The notes under the pieces are model-generated. The model saw only the letters and a program-made list of their open reading frames with translations. It did no database searches and was not told the DNA's origin. From Actinomycetota bacterium (GTDB lineage Bacteria > Actinomycetota > Acidimicrobiia > Acidimicrobiales > Palsa-688), in NCBI GenBank assembly GCA_021323695.1, contig JAJPKN010000072.1, forward strand, positions 62,001-126,000: a stretch of 64,000 nucleotides of DNA, given 5' to 3'. A program made the position numbers and the translations under genes. Positions 1 through 9,044 of this stretch are shown here, in pieces (positions within the stretch are counted from its first letter, which is position 1; each line of letters begins with the position of its first letter).

Positions 1-616
1 GCCCGACCGACGGGCACAGGGCGCCGCAGCCGGCCCTGGTCACCGGGCCAAGGCAGGGAACGGAGCTCGCCACCAGGAGGCACACGTTGCCCTTGGCTTT
101 GCATTCCTGGCAAACCGAAAAAGTCGGGATGCGAGGGGCGCGCCCGGCCAGGGTGGCAGTGACCAGCTCCAGTAGCTGGTAGCGGTCCACCGGGCAGCCG
201 CGCAGCTCGAAGTCGACCTTCACGTACGCGGAGATCGGCGCCGAGGTGGCCAGCGCTCGGATGAACTCAGGGTGGGCGTAGACGGTGCTCACGTAGTCGC
301 CCACCTCGGCGTAGTTGCGCAGGCTCTGGATCCCCCCCGCGGTGGCGCAGGCCCCGATGGCCACCACCAGCCGGGAAGCGGCTCTCACCTCCTTGGCCCG
401 CTCGATGTCGTGGGGGGTCGTCACTGACCCCTCGACCAGAGATATGTCATAGGGCCCCTCGGCGACCGCGCTGGTCATCTCCAAGAAATAGGAGATGTCC
501 ACGGCCTGAGGGAGGGCGAGCAGCTCGTCCTCCAGGTCGAGCAGCGAGAGCTGGCAGCCGTCGCAGGAGGCGAACTTCCAGACCGCCAGGCGGGGCCGTT
601 TGGCCGTGGTGGTCAC
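1..616 (-). CDS. hydD: Group 3b [NiFe] hydrogenase small (delta) subunit, 3' end beyond the window
   Basis: Small subunit of a cytoplasmic NAD(P)-linked hydrogenase/sulfhydrogenase; it carries the proximal iron-sulfur cluster next to the NiFe subunit. I translated the minus strand by hand. The GTG start at 616 overlaps the TGA of the gamma gene (GTGA), and the frame stays open for 205 codons to the window edge. The N-terminus has the small-subunit signature with CDGC (Cys17, Cys20), followed by an EGSVTTP-like loop, a GACA motif and an RGCPVD motif, as in the NADH:quinone oxidoreductase 20 kDa family. A Cys-rich stretch ([11 protein letters not shown]) lies near the edge, as in sulfhydrogenase delta chains. 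The catalytic alpha subunit would be expected just outside the window; that is inference from the usual operon order. Confidence 0.9.
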   Translation of the reverse strand, partial: MTTTAKRPRLAVWKFASCDGCQLSLLDLEDELLALPQAVDISYFLEMTSAVAEGPYDISLVEGSVTTPHDIERAKEVRAASRLVVAIGACATAGGIQSLRNYAEVGDYVSTVYAHPEFIRALATSAPISAYVKVDFELRGCPVDRYQLLELVTATLAGRAPRIPTFSVCQECKAKGNVCLLVASSVPCLGPVTRAGCGALCPSVG

Positions 617-1479
617 AGCTCTGCCTCCGCCAGCAGCCGGCTGGCCTGCGGGTAGGTGACCACCGGGCCGTCCCGGCACAACAGGAACGGCCCGAGCTGG
701 CAATGGCCGCACAGGCCGGTCCCGCACTGCATGTTGCGCTCGAGCGACACCCGCAGGCGGATCGAGGTGGGCAGCACGCCCCGTTCTATCAGGGCTTGCA
801 CGGTGTGGCGCATCATGACCTCCGGCCCGCAGACCAGGGCCATCGCCCGGTGGGCGTCGAAGCCGGCGGAGCCGACCAGGCTGGTGACCACCCCCACGTT
901 GCCCTCCCAGCCCGAGGTGGCCATGTCCACGGTGACCGCCACCTCGGCGTGGGCCCGCCAGGCGTCCAGGTCCCGCCGGAAGATCAGCTGGTCCGGTGTG
1001 CGCGCCCCCACCAGCACCACCACCTTGCGGGGCCCCATGGGCAGGCCGGCCCGGTCGAGCAGGACCTGCACGGCGCCCCGGAGGGGGGCCAGGCCGATGC
1101 CGCCGGCGACCACGACCACGTCGGCGTGAGCGAACGCGTCGAGCCCCCAGTCGGTGCCGAAGGGGCCGCGCACGCCCACCAGGGAGCCGACCGGGGCCCG
1201 GCACAGTGCGGCCGTCACCGGCCCCACCTCCCGGATGGTGTGGAGCAAGGGGCGGGAGCCGGGCCGGCTGCTGATGGAGATGGGCACTTCGCCCACGCCG
1301 AAGGCGGTGAGCATGTTGAACTGGCCGGGGTGGAAGGCAAAGCTGCGGCCGTCGGTCGGCTCCAAGGCCAGCGTGGCTACGTCCGGGGCCTCTTGTTCCC
1401 GGCCGGCCACACGGAAGGTGGCCGGGGTGAAGGGGCCGGTGGGAGCCGGGGCTGGCGAAGGCTCAGTGAGGGTGGCCAT
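613..1479 (-). CDS. hydG: Group 3b hydrogenase gamma subunit, FAD/NAD(P)-binding diaphorase
   Basis: A 288-residue ferredoxin-NADP reductase-like protein that passes electrons between NAD(P)H and the hydrogenase iron-sulfur chain. The N-terminal beta-barrel has the flavin motif region HPGQFNML and the central part has the Rossmann-like pyridine-nucleotide segment [16 protein letters not shown]. The C-terminus carries four cysteines in CGTGLCGHC...C for a [2Fe-2S] cluster, the arrangement of dihydroorotate dehydrogenase PyrK and sulfhydrogenase gamma. The first 30 residues are Pro/Ala-rich and probably disordered. It overlaps the upstream cyclic-nucleotide-domain gene by 17 bp and the downstream delta gene by 4 bp, so all are likely translated from one mRNA. 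Physiological direction (H2 uptake or evolution) cannot be read from sequence. Confidence 0.92.
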   Translation of the reverse strand: MATLTEPSPAPAPTGPFTPATFRVAGREQEAPDVATLALEPTDGRSFAFHPGQFNMLTAFGVGEVPISISSRPGSRPLLHTIREVGPVTAALCRAPVGSLVGVRGPFGTDWGLDAFAHADVVVVAGGIGLAPLRGAVQVLLDRAGLPMGPRKVVVLVGARTPDQLIFRRDLDAWRAHAEVAVTVDMATSGWEGNVGVVTSLVGSAGFDAHRAMALVCGPEVMMRHTVQALIERGVLPTSIRLRVSLERNMQCGTGLCGHCQLGPFLLCRDGPVVTYPQASRLLAEAEL

Positions 1480-1948
1480 CGCTGGTGGTGCCGTTGCCGT
1501 AGAGGTCGAGCAGCCGGAGGCGGGTCTGCTGGAGGCGCTCCAGGACTATGGGGGTGAACCGCTTGAGCAGCTCGTAGCCGAGGGCGGGGTCGCCTTCGAG
1601 CTTGGCCCTGAGGCAGGGCCCGTCCAAGGCGAACGCCTCCACCCGCTCGACGGCCCGGGCGTCGAACTGCCACAGGAACGGGGGGAACAACCAGGACAGG
1701 CCCAGCGCCTCGCCTGGCCCCAGGGTCTGGACCAGCAGGTGGCCCTTGCCCGGCGCGTGGGCGGAGAGGGCCACCTTGCCCTGGCGGAGGAGGTAGAAGG
1801 TCTTGGCGTCGGCACCCTCGGTGAGGATCAGCTCCCCAGGCTCGAAGCTCACGTCGCTGGCGCAGGCCGACAAAGCCCCTATGGCGGCTGGGGGCAGGTC
1901 GGCGAACAGTGGGTGCGCCGCCAGCTGGGAGGCGGTGGAAGGGCTCAT
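1463..1948 (-). CDS. Stand-alone cyclic-nucleotide-binding-fold protein in the hydrogenase operon
   Basis: 161 residues forming one cNMP-binding (CRP-type effector) beta-barrel (about residues 12-120) plus a long helix equivalent to the CRP dimerisation helix. It then stops, with no C-terminal helix-turn-helix. The segment from PGELILTEG to FYLLRQGKVAL is typical of the fold. The phosphate-binding cassette region (LGPGEALGLSWL) lacks the Arg of classical cAMP binders, so the ligand is unknown. Translation is coupled at both ends: the start overlaps the beta-subunit stop (ATGA), and the stop lies 17 bp inside the gamma gene. Its place in the operon suggests a subunit or sensor acting on the hydrogenase complex rather than a transcription factor; this is inference. 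I recall similar genes in other group 3b clusters but could not check. Confidence 0.85.
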   Translation of the reverse strand: MSPSTASQLAAHPLFADLPPAAIGALSACASDVSFEPGELILTEGADAKTFYLLRQGKVALSAHAPGKGHLLVQTLGPGEALGLSWLFPPFLWQFDARAVERVEAFALDGPCLRAKLEGDPALGYELLKRFTPIVLERLQQTRLRLLDLYGNGTTSDGHPH

Positions 1949-3081
1949 GGCTCAGGCTCCTCCTCTGTCGGCGCGGCGCCGTCGCTGGCGCGAAGGGCCG
2001 CGATTTCCTCGGTGATGTCTATGCTCGCCGGGCACCAAGTGATGCAGCGCCCGCAGCCCACGCAACCGGAGGTGCCGAACTGGTCCCACCACCACGAGAA
2101 CTTGTGGGTGGCCCATTGGCGGTAGCGGGACTTGATGCTCGAACGGACCGGCCCGCCGTGGATGTACGAGTGGGCCAAGTCGGAGCACGAAGCCCAGGTG
2201 CGCTCGCGCCGGACGGTGCCGTCCAGGCCGGTGGTGTCCTGGAAGTTCGCGCAGAAGCAGGTTGGGCAGACTGCGGTGCAGTTGCCGCAGGCCAGGCACC
2301 GCTCAGCCACGGCGTCCCAGCGGGGGTTGGACAGGTTGCGAGCCAGCAGCTCGGGCAGGCCGGTGGTGTCGACGCTGCGCCCCATCCGGGAGGCAGCCTT
2401 GGCCAGCCGCTCGACCCTGGCCCTTTCGTCGGCGGCCTGCGCAGGCCGGCCGGGTAGCTGGCCCAGGGCCCTTCGGCCCGCTGGCGTGCCGGCGAGAGCC
2501 AGGTAGCTTGGGGGGCCATCGTCGCTCAACAGCTCGGTCAGCCTGATGTCGTAGCCGTGGGTGGCCCCTGGGCCGGTGCCCATGGACACGCAGAAGCATG
2601 TGCTGGCGGGCCGGGTGCACTCCACCACCACCAAGAAGGCCTGGTGGCGGCGGTGCTGGAAGATGGGGTCAGCCACCGGGCCGGTGCCTATGGACCGCCC
2701 CAGCACTTGGAGGCCGGCCAGGTCGCAGGGCCGCGCCCCGACCACGGCCACCGGCGGGGCATCGTCGGCCACCTCTTGGACGTGGTAGCTCGGAGGCTTG
2801 GCCGTCCAGATCACCGCACGGGGCGGGAAGACGAGGGCCTTGAGCGGCTCGGGACCTACTGCCCAGTCGAACAAGGCCTGGCCCTGGCCCGGTTCCAGGC
2901 GGTAGCTGCCCGGCGCCTGGCGGTCGTGGAAGCCTTCGGGCAGGTCCGCTGAACTGCTCACTTCGGCCATGGTGATGGCGCCGTCGCGGGCCACTGGCCC
3001 CAGCGTGCGGTAACCGAGGGCGGCCAGGTGGCGGAGAAGCTCGTCCAGGCCGTCACGGCCGATCACCTTGGCGGCAGTCAT
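1945..3081 (-). CDS. hydB: Group 3b hydrogenase beta subunit, 4Fe-4S dicluster protein
   Basis: 378-residue electron-transfer subunit linking the small subunit to the flavoprotein gamma subunit. The N-terminal two-thirds match the sulfhydrogenase beta/anaerobic sulfite reductase A domain (GARPCDLAGL, CTRPASTCFC). Two [4Fe-4S] motifs follow near the C-terminus, CLACGNCTAVCPTC and CVGCGRCITWCP. It is the first gene of the leftward operon. A TACCGT hexamer (3096-3091) lies 9 nt before the ATG and there is no Shine-Dalgarno sequence, consistent with a leaderless or near-leaderless transcript. The acidic tail (TEEEPEP) runs into the ATGA overlap with the next gene. Identification as a group 3b component is strong because beta, gamma and delta are all present in order. 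Confidence 0.92.
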   Translation of the reverse strand: MTAAKVIGRDGLDELLRHLAALGYRTLGPVARDGAITMAEVSSSADLPEGFHDRQAPGSYRLEPGQGQALFDWAVGPEPLKALVFPPRAVIWTAKPPSYHVQEVADDAPPVAVVGARPCDLAGLQVLGRSIGTGPVADPIFQHRRHQAFLVVVECTRPASTCFCVSMGTGPGATHGYDIRLTELLSDDGPPSYLALAGTPAGRRALGQLPGRPAQAADERARVERLAKAASRMGRSVDTTGLPELLARNLSNPRWDAVAERCLACGNCTAVCPTCFCANFQDTTGLDGTVRRERTWASCSDLAHSYIHGGPVRSSIKSRYRQWATHKFSWWWDQFGTSGCVGCGRCITWCPASIDITEEIAALRASDGAAPTEEEPEP

Positions 3082-3119
3082 CAGCTATTGACGGTAGGCA
3101 GCGGTCCCAGCGCCAAGAA

Positions 3120-3214
3120 GGGCCCAAGGTCCCTTAGCGGCGGGCCATAGGGACACCAGACGTGGCGGGGCACCGGCAGTGCGCCTTGGCCCCAGCCGTT
3201 GTGACCTTGGGCCC
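3120..3214. promoter_or_regulatory. Perfect 12-bp inverted repeat between the two divergent hydrogenase operons
   Basis: GGGCCCAAGGTC at 3120-3131 is repeated as its exact reverse complement GACCTTGGGCCC at 3203-3214, with 71 bp between the arms. Both lie in the 244-bp gap (3082-3325) separating the divergent starts. Arms this far apart fit two binding sites for one regulator, or a DNA loop, better than an RNA hairpin. Apart from the TACCGT hexamer before hydB I see no convincing promoter for hoxE. The regulatory role is inference. Confidence 0.5.
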
Positions 3215-3325
3215 CACGGCAGCTAGGGCGGCGGCGCGTAGGTTCGTGGCCAGGGCCTGGAGGCGAGCAACGGTGCCCTTGCCACCTGGCTGAAGCGGCA
3301 ACACGGGAGGAGGGCTCCGCTGCAA

Positions 3326-3820
3326 ATGCCCACAGCCACTGCCCGCAGCCTGGCGCCGCCGAGCGACGACAAACGCTGGCGCCAGGTCGAGGTGCGCATG
3401 CGCCGCCTCGGCCACCGCCCTGACGGGCTCATAGAAGTGCTCCACACCGTCCAGGAGCTTTTCGGTTACCTGGACGAGGACGCCCTAGGGTACGTGAGCC
3501 GGTCCCTGGGCGTGCCGCCCAGCAAGGTTTTCGGAGTGGCCACGTTCTACTCGCACTTCATGCTGAAGCCCCAGGGCCTGCACACCTGCGTCGTGTGCAC
3601 GGGGACAGCATGCTACATAAATGGCGCCCGCAGCCTATTGGCCAAGTTGGACGAGGAGCTGGGCCTGAAGGCGGGTGGCACTACCCCAGACGGCCAGCTG
3701 TCGCTGCTGCAGGCCAGGTGCCTGGGGGCGTGCTCGATGGCGCCGGCCATCGTGGTCGACGGGCAGGTGCACGGACGGGTGACCCCGGGCACGGTCCTGG
3801 CCTTGTTGGAGCACTTATGA
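3326..3820 (+). CDS. hoxE: Bidirectional hydrogenase diaphorase subunit HoxE (NuoE-like)
   Basis: 164-residue thioredoxin-fold [2Fe-2S] protein of the group 3d hydrogenase, homologous to NuoE of complex I. Cluster ligands are visible as Cys91 and Cys96 (CTGTAC) and Cys132 and Cys136 (CLGAC). The helical N-terminal half includes the family segment [15 protein letters not shown], and VATFYSHF precedes the fold. It is the first gene of hoxE-F-U-Y-H and lies 16 bp before hoxF. A GGGAGGAGGG tract lies upstream but about 14 nt from the ATG, so the ribosome site is poor and the exact start is less sure than the identity. Confidence 0.92.
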   Translation: MPTATARSLAPPSDDKRWRQVEVRMRRLGHRPDGLIEVLHTVQELFGYLDEDALGYVSRSLGVPPSKVFGVATFYSHFMLKPQGLHTCVVCTGTACYINGARSLLAKLDEELGLKAGGTTPDGQLSLLQARCLGACSMAPAIVVDGQVHGRVTPGTVLALLEHL

Positions 3821-3836
3821 CCGCATCGGAGCAGTT

Positions 3837-5504
3837 ATGACCTCAACCGAAGCGACCGAGCCGCTCAGCCGGGCCCGGCGGCGGCCGGTGGAGCCGCTGT
3901 TGCCCGAAGGCGAAGCGCGGGCTTCGGCCAATGTGTGCCAGGCCGCAGGCTGCCTGTCCATGCAGTCGGACCTGGTCTTCGAAGCCCTGAGGGAGCGGGT
4001 GGTGGCCGCCGGCCTAGGAGATGTGGCCGTCCGTAGGGTGGGCTGCTTGGGCCTGTGCGCGGCCGGGCCGTTGGTGGAAGTCCCCGAGAGGGGGCGGCTG
4101 TTCGACCACGTCCACGCCGATGACCAAGCGGCCATGGACGCGCTGGTAGCCACCTTGGCCGGCGGGGAGCCGGGGGGCCGGGAAACGAGCAAAGAGCCTT
4201 TCTTTTCCCACCAGGTGAAGGTCGTCCTCGAGCGCTGCGGCCGAGTGGACCCCGAACGGGTGGAAGACTACCTGGCCACTGGCGGTTACCAGGCGCTCAC
4301 CCAGGCGGTAGCCACGATGTCGCCGGAGGAAGTCATCACCGAGGTAGCCCGCAGCGGCCTGCGGGGCAGAGGAGGGGCAGGTTACCCCACTGGCCTCAAG
4401 TGGGCCACGGTGGCCAAAGCGACGTCGGCTGAGGGCAAGTACGTAGTGTGCAATGCAGACGAGGGTGACCCGGGTGCGTTCATGGACCGCAGCGTCCTGG
4501 AGAGCTGCCCCCAACAAGTCCTCGAAGGCATGGCCATCGCCGGGTACGCGGTCGGTGCCCACAACGCTTACGTGTACGTGCGGGCCGAGTACCCCCTGGC
4601 CGTAAAACGGCTCAACAGCGCTATCCGCCAGGCAGAACGGGAGGGGTTGTTGGGCAGCCGGGTCGCCGGCACTGACTTCGAGTTCCACGTCGAGGTCCGC
4701 ATAGGGGCGGGGGCGTTCGTATGTGGCGAGGAGACCGCGCTTTTGGCGTCCATCCAAGGCGAACGAGGCACGCCCAGGCCGCGGCCCCCCTACCCGGCGT
4801 CGCGTGGTCTGTGGGGGCGGCCGACCCTCATAAACAACGTGGAGACCTTTGCCAACGTCCCTGCCATCGTCCAGCGAGGCGGGGACTGGTACAGTTCGAT
4901 CGGCTCGGCCAAGTCCAAGGGCACCAAGGTGTTCGCCCTGGCCGGCGCGGTGGTCAACACCGGGCTCATCGAGGTCCCGATGGGCCTTACGCTCCGCCAG
5001 ATCGTCTTCGACATCGGAGGCGGGCTGGCGGGCGGCAAGAACTTCAAGGCAGTCCAGACCGGCGGGCCGTCCGGAGGTTGCCTACCGGAGGCACTGCTGG
5101 ACATGCCGATCGACTACGAGTCGCTGGCACAGGCGGGCTCGCACATGGGCTCGGGCGGCATGATCGTCATGGACGAGGCCACGTGCATGGTCGACGTGGC
5201 CAAGTTCTTCATGGACTTTTGCCGCGAGGAATCGTGCGGTAAGTGCGTGCCCTGCCGGGCCGGTACCGTCCAGGTGCACCGGCTGCTGGAAAAGATCACC
5301 CGCGGGCGCGGCACCCGGGAGGACCTGGCCCTATTGGAGGACCTAGCCGGCATGATGCGTTCCATGAGCCTGTGCGGGTTGGGCCAAGGCGCTCCCAACC
5401 CGGTGTTCTCCACCCTGCGGTACTTCCGGGACGAGTACCTGGCCCATGTGGACGACCACGTCTGCCCAGCCGGGGCCTGCGAAATGGACGGTGGTGACAG
5501 GTGA
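3837..5504 (+). CDS. hoxF: Bidirectional hydrogenase NAD(H)-oxidising flavoprotein HoxF (NuoF-like)
   Basis: 555-residue FMN and NAD(H)-binding subunit of the hydrogenase diaphorase module. Residues about 20-110 form a thioredoxin-like [2Fe-2S] domain (CQAAGC and CLGLC), as in HoxF proteins that carry an extra NuoE-like domain. The core has the Gly-rich nucleotide motif [13 protein letters not shown], the FMN region [14 protein letters not shown], and the SLBB part. Near the C-terminus [13 protein letters not shown] and a later Cys (SLCGLGQ) ligate the [4Fe-4S] cluster. GGAG lies 5 nt before the ATG. The stop overlaps the hoxU start (GTGA), indicating tight coupling. It accepts electrons from or donates them to NAD+/NADH; NADP use cannot be excluded. 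Confidence 0.95.
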   Translation: MTSTEATEPLSRARRRPVEPLLPEGEARASANVCQAAGCLSMQSDLVFEALRERVVAAGLGDVAVRRVGCLGLCAAGPLVEVPERGRLFDHVHADDQAAMDALVATLAGGEPGGRETSKEPFFSHQVKVVLERCGRVDPERVEDYLATGGYQALTQAVATMSPEEVITEVARSGLRGRGGAGYPTGLKWATVAKATSAEGKYVVCNADEGDPGAFMDRSVLESCPQQVLEGMAIAGYAVGAHNAYVYVRAEYPLAVKRLNSAIRQAEREGLLGSRVAGTDFEFHVEVRIGAGAFVCGEETALLASIQGERGTPRPRPPYPASRGLWGRPTLINNVETFANVPAIVQRGGDWYSSIGSAKSKGTKVFALAGAVVNTGLIEVPMGLTLRQIVFDIGGGLAGGKNFKAVQTGGPSGGCLPEALLDMPIDYESLAQAGSHMGSGGMIVMDEATCMVDVAKFFMDFCREESCGKCVPCRAGTVQVHRLLEKITRGRGTREDLALLEDLAGMMRSMSLCGLGQGAPNPVFSTLRYFRDEYLAHVDDHVCPAGACEMDGGDR

Positions 5505-6208
5505 GCGACGAAGTTCGGACGCTGGTGATCGACGGCAGGGACGTGGCGGGGGCCTCCGGCCAGAGCATCTTGTCCGTGGCCCGTGAGAACGACATCGAGA
5601 TCCCCACCCTCTGCCACCTGGAGGGGCTGTCCCCGGTCGGGTCCTGCCGGCTTTGCATGGTGGAGGTCGAGGGGACCTCACGGTTGGTGGCGTCGTGCGT
5701 GACCGCGGTCGAGGAGGGGATGAGGGTGACGACCCGTTCGAGCCGCCTTTTGGCTTACCGGCGCAGGGTGGTCGAGCTGCTGTTCACCGAGCGCAACCAT
5801 GTGTGCTCTGTATGCGTGGCGGACAACCACTGCGAGCTGCAAGAACTGGCCCGGTCCTTGGGTGCCACCCACTTCGAGCTAGCCCCGTTGCACCCGGTGG
5901 CCGAGGTGGACGCCACCCACGAACGCTTTGTCCTCGACCACAACCGCTGCGTCCTGTGCGGCCGGTGCGTGCGGGCTTGCGACGAGATCGAAGGAGCGCA
6001 CACCTGGGACATCCGCGGGCGGGGCACCACCGCCCGGCTGGTGGCAGACTTGGGCGTCCCCTGGGGGGAGTCCACCACTTGCACGAGCTGTGGCAAGTGC
6101 GTCCAGGTGTGCCCGACGGGAGCCCTCTACGAAAAGGGCCGGTCGGTAGCCGAGGCCAAACGGCGGCGGCCGTACGTCCCGTTCCTGGTAGCGAGGGGGC
6201 AAGCATGA
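5501..6208 (+). CDS. hoxU: Bidirectional hydrogenase subunit HoxU (NuoG N-terminal-like)
   Basis: 235-residue iron-sulfur wire between the diaphorase and the hydrogenase dimer. In order it shows a plant-type [2Fe-2S] domain ([15 protein letters not shown] then a Cys in VASCV), the His/Cys-ligated cluster segment ([12 protein letters not shown]), and two ferredoxin-like [4Fe-4S] motifs, [11 protein letters not shown] and [12 protein letters not shown]. This is the standard HoxU/NuoG-N layout and a normal length. The GTG start overlaps the hoxF stop and the TGA stop overlaps the hoxY ATG. The Arg/Lys-rich last 20 residues have no recognised role. Confidence 0.95.
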   Translation: MSDEVRTLVIDGRDVAGASGQSILSVARENDIEIPTLCHLEGLSPVGSCRLCMVEVEGTSRLVASCVTAVEEGMRVTTRSSRLLAYRRRVVELLFTERNHVCSVCVADNHCELQELARSLGATHFELAPLHPVAEVDATHERFVLDHNRCVLCGRCVRACDEIEGAHTWDIRGRGTTARLVADLGVPWGESTTCTSCGKCVQVCPTGALYEKGRSVAEAKRRRPYVPFLVARGQA

Positions 6209-6744
6209 CCAATCCAGCCAAGGCCCGGGTGGCGACGATCTGGCTCGACGGGTGCTCGGGCTGCCACATGTCGTTGCTCGACATGGACGAGCGCCTGCTC
6301 GAACTAGCCCAGCGGGCAGAGATCGTGTACGGGTGCCTGGTAGACGCCAAGGAGTTCCCTGACAACGTGGACGTCACGTTGGTCGAAGGGGCGGTGTCGA
6401 GCGAAGAGGACCTGCGCAAGGCCCGCGTCGTGCGGGCCCGCACGCGCGTCTTGGTGTCGCTGGGGGACTGTGCTGTGACCGCCAACGTCCCGGGGATGCG
6501 CAACCCGTTCGGCCCCGGCCCGGTCCTGGAGAGGGCCTACCTGGAGAACGCCACGTTGAACGCCCAGGTGCCCACCGGGGCGGTGCCCGCGCTGCTCCCT
6601 GAGGTGCTGCCCGTGCATGCCTACGTGCCTGTGGACGTGTTCGTCCCGGGCTGCCCTCCGTCGGCTGACTTGATCTTCAGTGTGGTCATGGACCTGGTGG
6701 AAGGGCGACAACCGGCGGTGGAAGGGGTGGCCCGCTTTGGCTGA
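6205..6744 (+). CDS. hoxY: Bidirectional [NiFe] hydrogenase small subunit HoxY
   Basis: 179-residue small subunit binding the proximal [4Fe-4S] cluster, paired with HoxH. The ligands are visible: Cys17 and Cys20 in DGCSGCH, Cys89 in GDC, and Cys150 in PGCPP. The protein is short, as HoxY is, lacking the C-terminal medial and distal clusters of membrane-bound uptake enzymes and any twin-arginine signal, so it is cytoplasmic. I chose ATG 6205, which overlaps the hoxU stop (ATGA). The same frame stays open 184 codons further upstream, but that part only shadows hoxU. Confidence 0.94.
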   Translation: MTNPAKARVATIWLDGCSGCHMSLLDMDERLLELAQRAEIVYGCLVDAKEFPDNVDVTLVEGAVSSEEDLRKARVVRARTRVLVSLGDCAVTANVPGMRNPFGPGPVLERAYLENATLNAQVPTGAVPALLPEVLPVHAYVPVDVFVPGCPPSADLIFSVVMDLVEGRQPAVEGVARFG

Positions 6745-6835
6745 CACGCTCTTGGCCGGGCCGGGTGTTGGTTAGGCGGGGTGTGGTTGGGCCGGGCGTG
6801 GTCGGGCCGGCCTGGCCGACGTCAGGGAGGCACAA

Positions 6836-8260
6836 ATGGGCGAGATAGTCATAGAACCGGTGACCCGCATCGAGGGCCACGCCAAGATAACGGTGCAGCT
6901 CGACGACACCGGGGAGGTGGCTGATGCCCGCTTCCACGTCACCCAGGTGCGAGGCTTCGAACGCATCGCCGAGGGGCGCCCGGTGCACGAAATGCCGTCG
7001 CTCATGGCGCGCATATGCGGGATCTGCCCCGTCAGCCACCTCATCGCCTCGGCCAAGGCCTGCGACGAGGTGCTCGGGGTAAGCGTCCCGCCAGTCGCCA
7101 CCCTGCTCAGGCGGGTGATGAACCTGGCCCAGGTCGTGCAGTCCCATTCACTGAACTTTTTCCACTTGTCCAGCCCCGACCTGCTCTTGGGGTTCGATGC
7201 TCCTCCAACCAGCCGCCACATCCTCGGTGTGGCGGAGAGGGCCCCCGAGCTGGCCCGCGACGGCATAGCCTTGCGCCGTTTCGGCCAGCAGGTCATAGAG
7301 CGCCTGGGCGGGCGCCGCATCCACCCGGCCTGGGTGGTCCCCGGTGGGGTCAGTGCCCCACTGGAGGCGGCGCAGCGCGATGCCATCTTGTCCGAGGTGC
7401 CCCAAGCGCGCGCTCGGGCCTTGCGCACGCTGCGGTGGTACAAGGAGAACCTGTCCTCTTGGGCCGAGGAGACGGCCCGCTTCGGCAACTTCCCCTCGCT
7501 TTACATGGGCCTTGTGCACGAGACCGGCAATGCCGCCTATTCTGACGGGTCCTTGCGGGTGGTGGACGCCCGTGGCCGGTTGTTGGTCGACGGCGCCGAC
7601 CCCAGGCGCTACTGGGAGTACCTGGGCGAGGCCGTGGAGCCCTGGTCTTACCTGAAGTTCCCATACTTCTTGCCCCTCGGCTACCCCGAGGGCATGTACC
7701 GGGTCGGGCCGCTGGCCCGGCTCAACGTGGTCGACCAGTTGGGGACCCCGGAAGCAGACGCAGAGCTGGCTGAGTACCGCGCCCGGCTGGGCCGGTACCC
7801 CTCGAGCTCGTTCCACTACCACTACGCCCGGCTGATCGAAGTGGTCCATTGCATCGACATGATCGAGGAGATCCTCTTGAGCCCCGAGGTCCTCGACCAC
7901 CACGTGCGAGCCATGGCCGCAGTCAACAACTACGAAGGGGTGGGGGTGGCCGAGGCCCCCCGGGGCTTGCTGGTCCACCACTACCGGGTCGACGAGGACG
8001 GCTTGGTCAGGTGGGCCAACTTGGTGATCGCTACAGGGCACAACAACCTAGCCATGAACCGAGGGGCCCTGCAGGTGGCCCGCCACTACATAAAGGGCGA
8101 GCAAGTACAAGAGGGGATGCTGAACCGGCTCGAGGCGGTGATCAGGGCCTTTGACCCGTGCCTGTCCTGCTCCACCCACGCGATGGGCCAGATGCCCTTG
8201 GTGGTGGACATTGTCAGCCCAGACGGCGGTTTGGTGCGCCAGGTGTGCCGGGGTGCATGA
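6836..8260 (+). CDS. hoxH: Bidirectional [NiFe] hydrogenase large (catalytic) subunit HoxH
   Basis: 474-residue subunit holding the NiFe(CN)2CO centre that interconverts H2 and protons. The N-terminal L1 motif [10 protein letters not shown] gives Cys61 and Cys64. The C-terminal L2 motif DPCLSCSTH gives Cys442 and Cys445 and is followed by a 26-residue tail after His448, to be removed by a HoxW-type protease during maturation. No such protease gene lies in the window. AGGGAGG 5 nt before the ATG is a good ribosome site. The 91-bp gap after hoxY is filled by imperfect GGGCCGG/GGTG-rich repeats. HoxH ends inside the first codons of hypA, linking synthesis and nickel insertion. Confidence 0.96.
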   Translation: MGEIVIEPVTRIEGHAKITVQLDDTGEVADARFHVTQVRGFERIAEGRPVHEMPSLMARICGICPVSHLIASAKACDEVLGVSVPPVATLLRRVMNLAQVVQSHSLNFFHLSSPDLLLGFDAPPTSRHILGVAERAPELARDGIALRRFGQQVIERLGGRRIHPAWVVPGGVSAPLEAAQRDAILSEVPQARARALRTLRWYKENLSSWAEETARFGNFPSLYMGLVHETGNAAYSDGSLRVVDARGRLLVDGADPRRYWEYLGEAVEPWSYLKFPYFLPLGYPEGMYRVGPLARLNVVDQLGTPEADAELAEYRARLGRYPSSSFHYHYARLIEVVHCIDMIEEILLSPEVLDHHVRAMAAVNNYEGVGVAEAPRGLLVHHYRVDEDGLVRWANLVIATGHNNLAMNRGALQVARHYIKGEQVQEGMLNRLEAVIRAFDPCLSCSTHAMGQMPLVVDIVSPDGGLVRQVCRGA

Positions 8261-8597
8261 GCTGTCGCTGGCCGAGGAACTGGTGGCGGAGTGCTGCCGG
8301 CTGGCCGGGGGGCGCCGTGCCTTGTCCGTCCGGGTAGGGTGCCCTCCCACGGTGGACCGGGCGGAGCTGGAGGAGGGGTTTTACAGCCTTGTCCCCGGCA
8401 GCGCCCTCGAAGGGGCGAATTTGGAGGTGCAGGAGGCACCCTGCGAGCTGTCCTGCCCGTGCGGCTTTGTCGGCCAGGTCGGCCCTGAGCAGCTGGCGGG
8501 TCACTTCGCCATCTGCCCGCAATGCGCTCAGGCCCGGCCGGTCCCCGGCGGGGTAGAGCTCCTGGCCCTCAGGCTGGAGGCTCAGCGTTCCACGTAG
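8253..8597 (+). CDS. hypA: Hydrogenase nickel-incorporation protein HypA
   Basis: 114-residue nickel chaperone that delivers Ni to the large subunit. The N-terminus reads V(M)-H-E-L-S-L-A, and the invariant His2 and Glu3 are the nickel ligands. The zinc-site region is CELSCPCG...CPQC (about residues 68-97); the first half is C-x3-C-x-C rather than the usual C-x2-C, so the exact zinc ligands are uncertain. The GTG start at 8253 overlaps the last 8 bp of hoxH. The 3' end overlaps the convergent ferredoxin gene by 16 bp. It is the only hyp gene here; hypB-F must lie elsewhere. Confidence 0.9.
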   Translation: MHELSLAEELVAECCRLAGGRRALSVRVGCPPTVDRAELEEGFYSLVPGSALEGANLEVQEAPCELSCPCGFVGQVGPEQLAGHFAICPQCAQARPVPGGVELLALRLEAQRST

Positions 8598-8812
8598 ATG
8601 CACTCACCGGCGCACTGGGCCTGGGCGTCCAGCACCTCGTCTTCGAGCTCGGGGGGTACTGCCACTGTCCCGGTCCTGCCCCCTGGCCCTCGGATCTCGC
8701 CACCTTCCATCACGTAGGCGAGCCCGTCGTCGGCCAACCGGAACACCTGAGGGCACAGTTCCTCGCACAGGCCGTCTCCCGTGCAGTACTCCTGGTCAAC
8801 CCAAACCTTCAC
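8582..8812 (-). CDS. Small single-cluster ferredoxin
   Basis: 76-residue ferredoxin read on the minus strand from GTG 8812, with AAAGGAG 9 nt upstream. Cluster ligands sit in [12 protein letters not shown] (Cys10, Cys16, Cys20) with a distal Cys67 or Cys71 near QCAGEC. Asp13 stands where a [4Fe-4S] ferredoxin has its second cysteine. This resembles the Asp- or Gly-containing [3Fe-4S] ferredoxins of actinobacteria and archaea that serve cytochrome P450s or oxidoreductases. Being beside a hydrogenase operon suggests it might exchange electrons with it, but it is on the opposite strand and that is only inference. Confidence 0.85.
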   Translation of the reverse strand: MKVWVDQEYCTGDGLCEELCPQVFRLADDGLAYVMEGGEIRGPGGRTGTVAVPPELEDEVLDAQAQCAGECIYVER

Positions 8813-9030
8813 CTGCTCAGCTCCTTTTGTGCGCCTTGTCCGCGTTGGCCCCGGCCTGGCCCGGCCCCGGCGTGGCCTCGGCGTCCATGCTAAGGAGCGC
8901 CCAGGTGCCCAGGGCAGGGCCCATCGTCCTGGCGGAGGGGGACCAAGGCACGGCCGGGGGCACGGTCTCGCCCCTGGGGCAGCGCCCTGCCTGGGGCAGC
9001 GCCGGGCTGCCGAGGGCCCTGTCCAGCGGT

Positions 9031-9036
9031 TAGCCT
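9031..9036 (+). promoter_or_regulatory. Leaderless-type -10 box of bioB
   Basis: TAGCCT ends 8 nt before the ATG at 9045 and no Shine-Dalgarno sequence intervenes, so the mRNA probably begins at or next to the start codon. This fixes the start of the N-terminally extended bioB. The remaining gap from 8813 to 9030 holds only GC-rich sequence, with CTGGGGCAGCGCC-like repeats near 8975-9003. Confidence 0.55.
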
Positions 9037-9044
9037 CGCAGTCA

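Noticed and set aside
5653-6744. HoxY as a 363-residue protein with a long N-terminal extension
   Set aside because: The extra part only shadows hoxU in another frame; ATG 6205 overlaps the hoxU stop and gives the canonical HoxY length.
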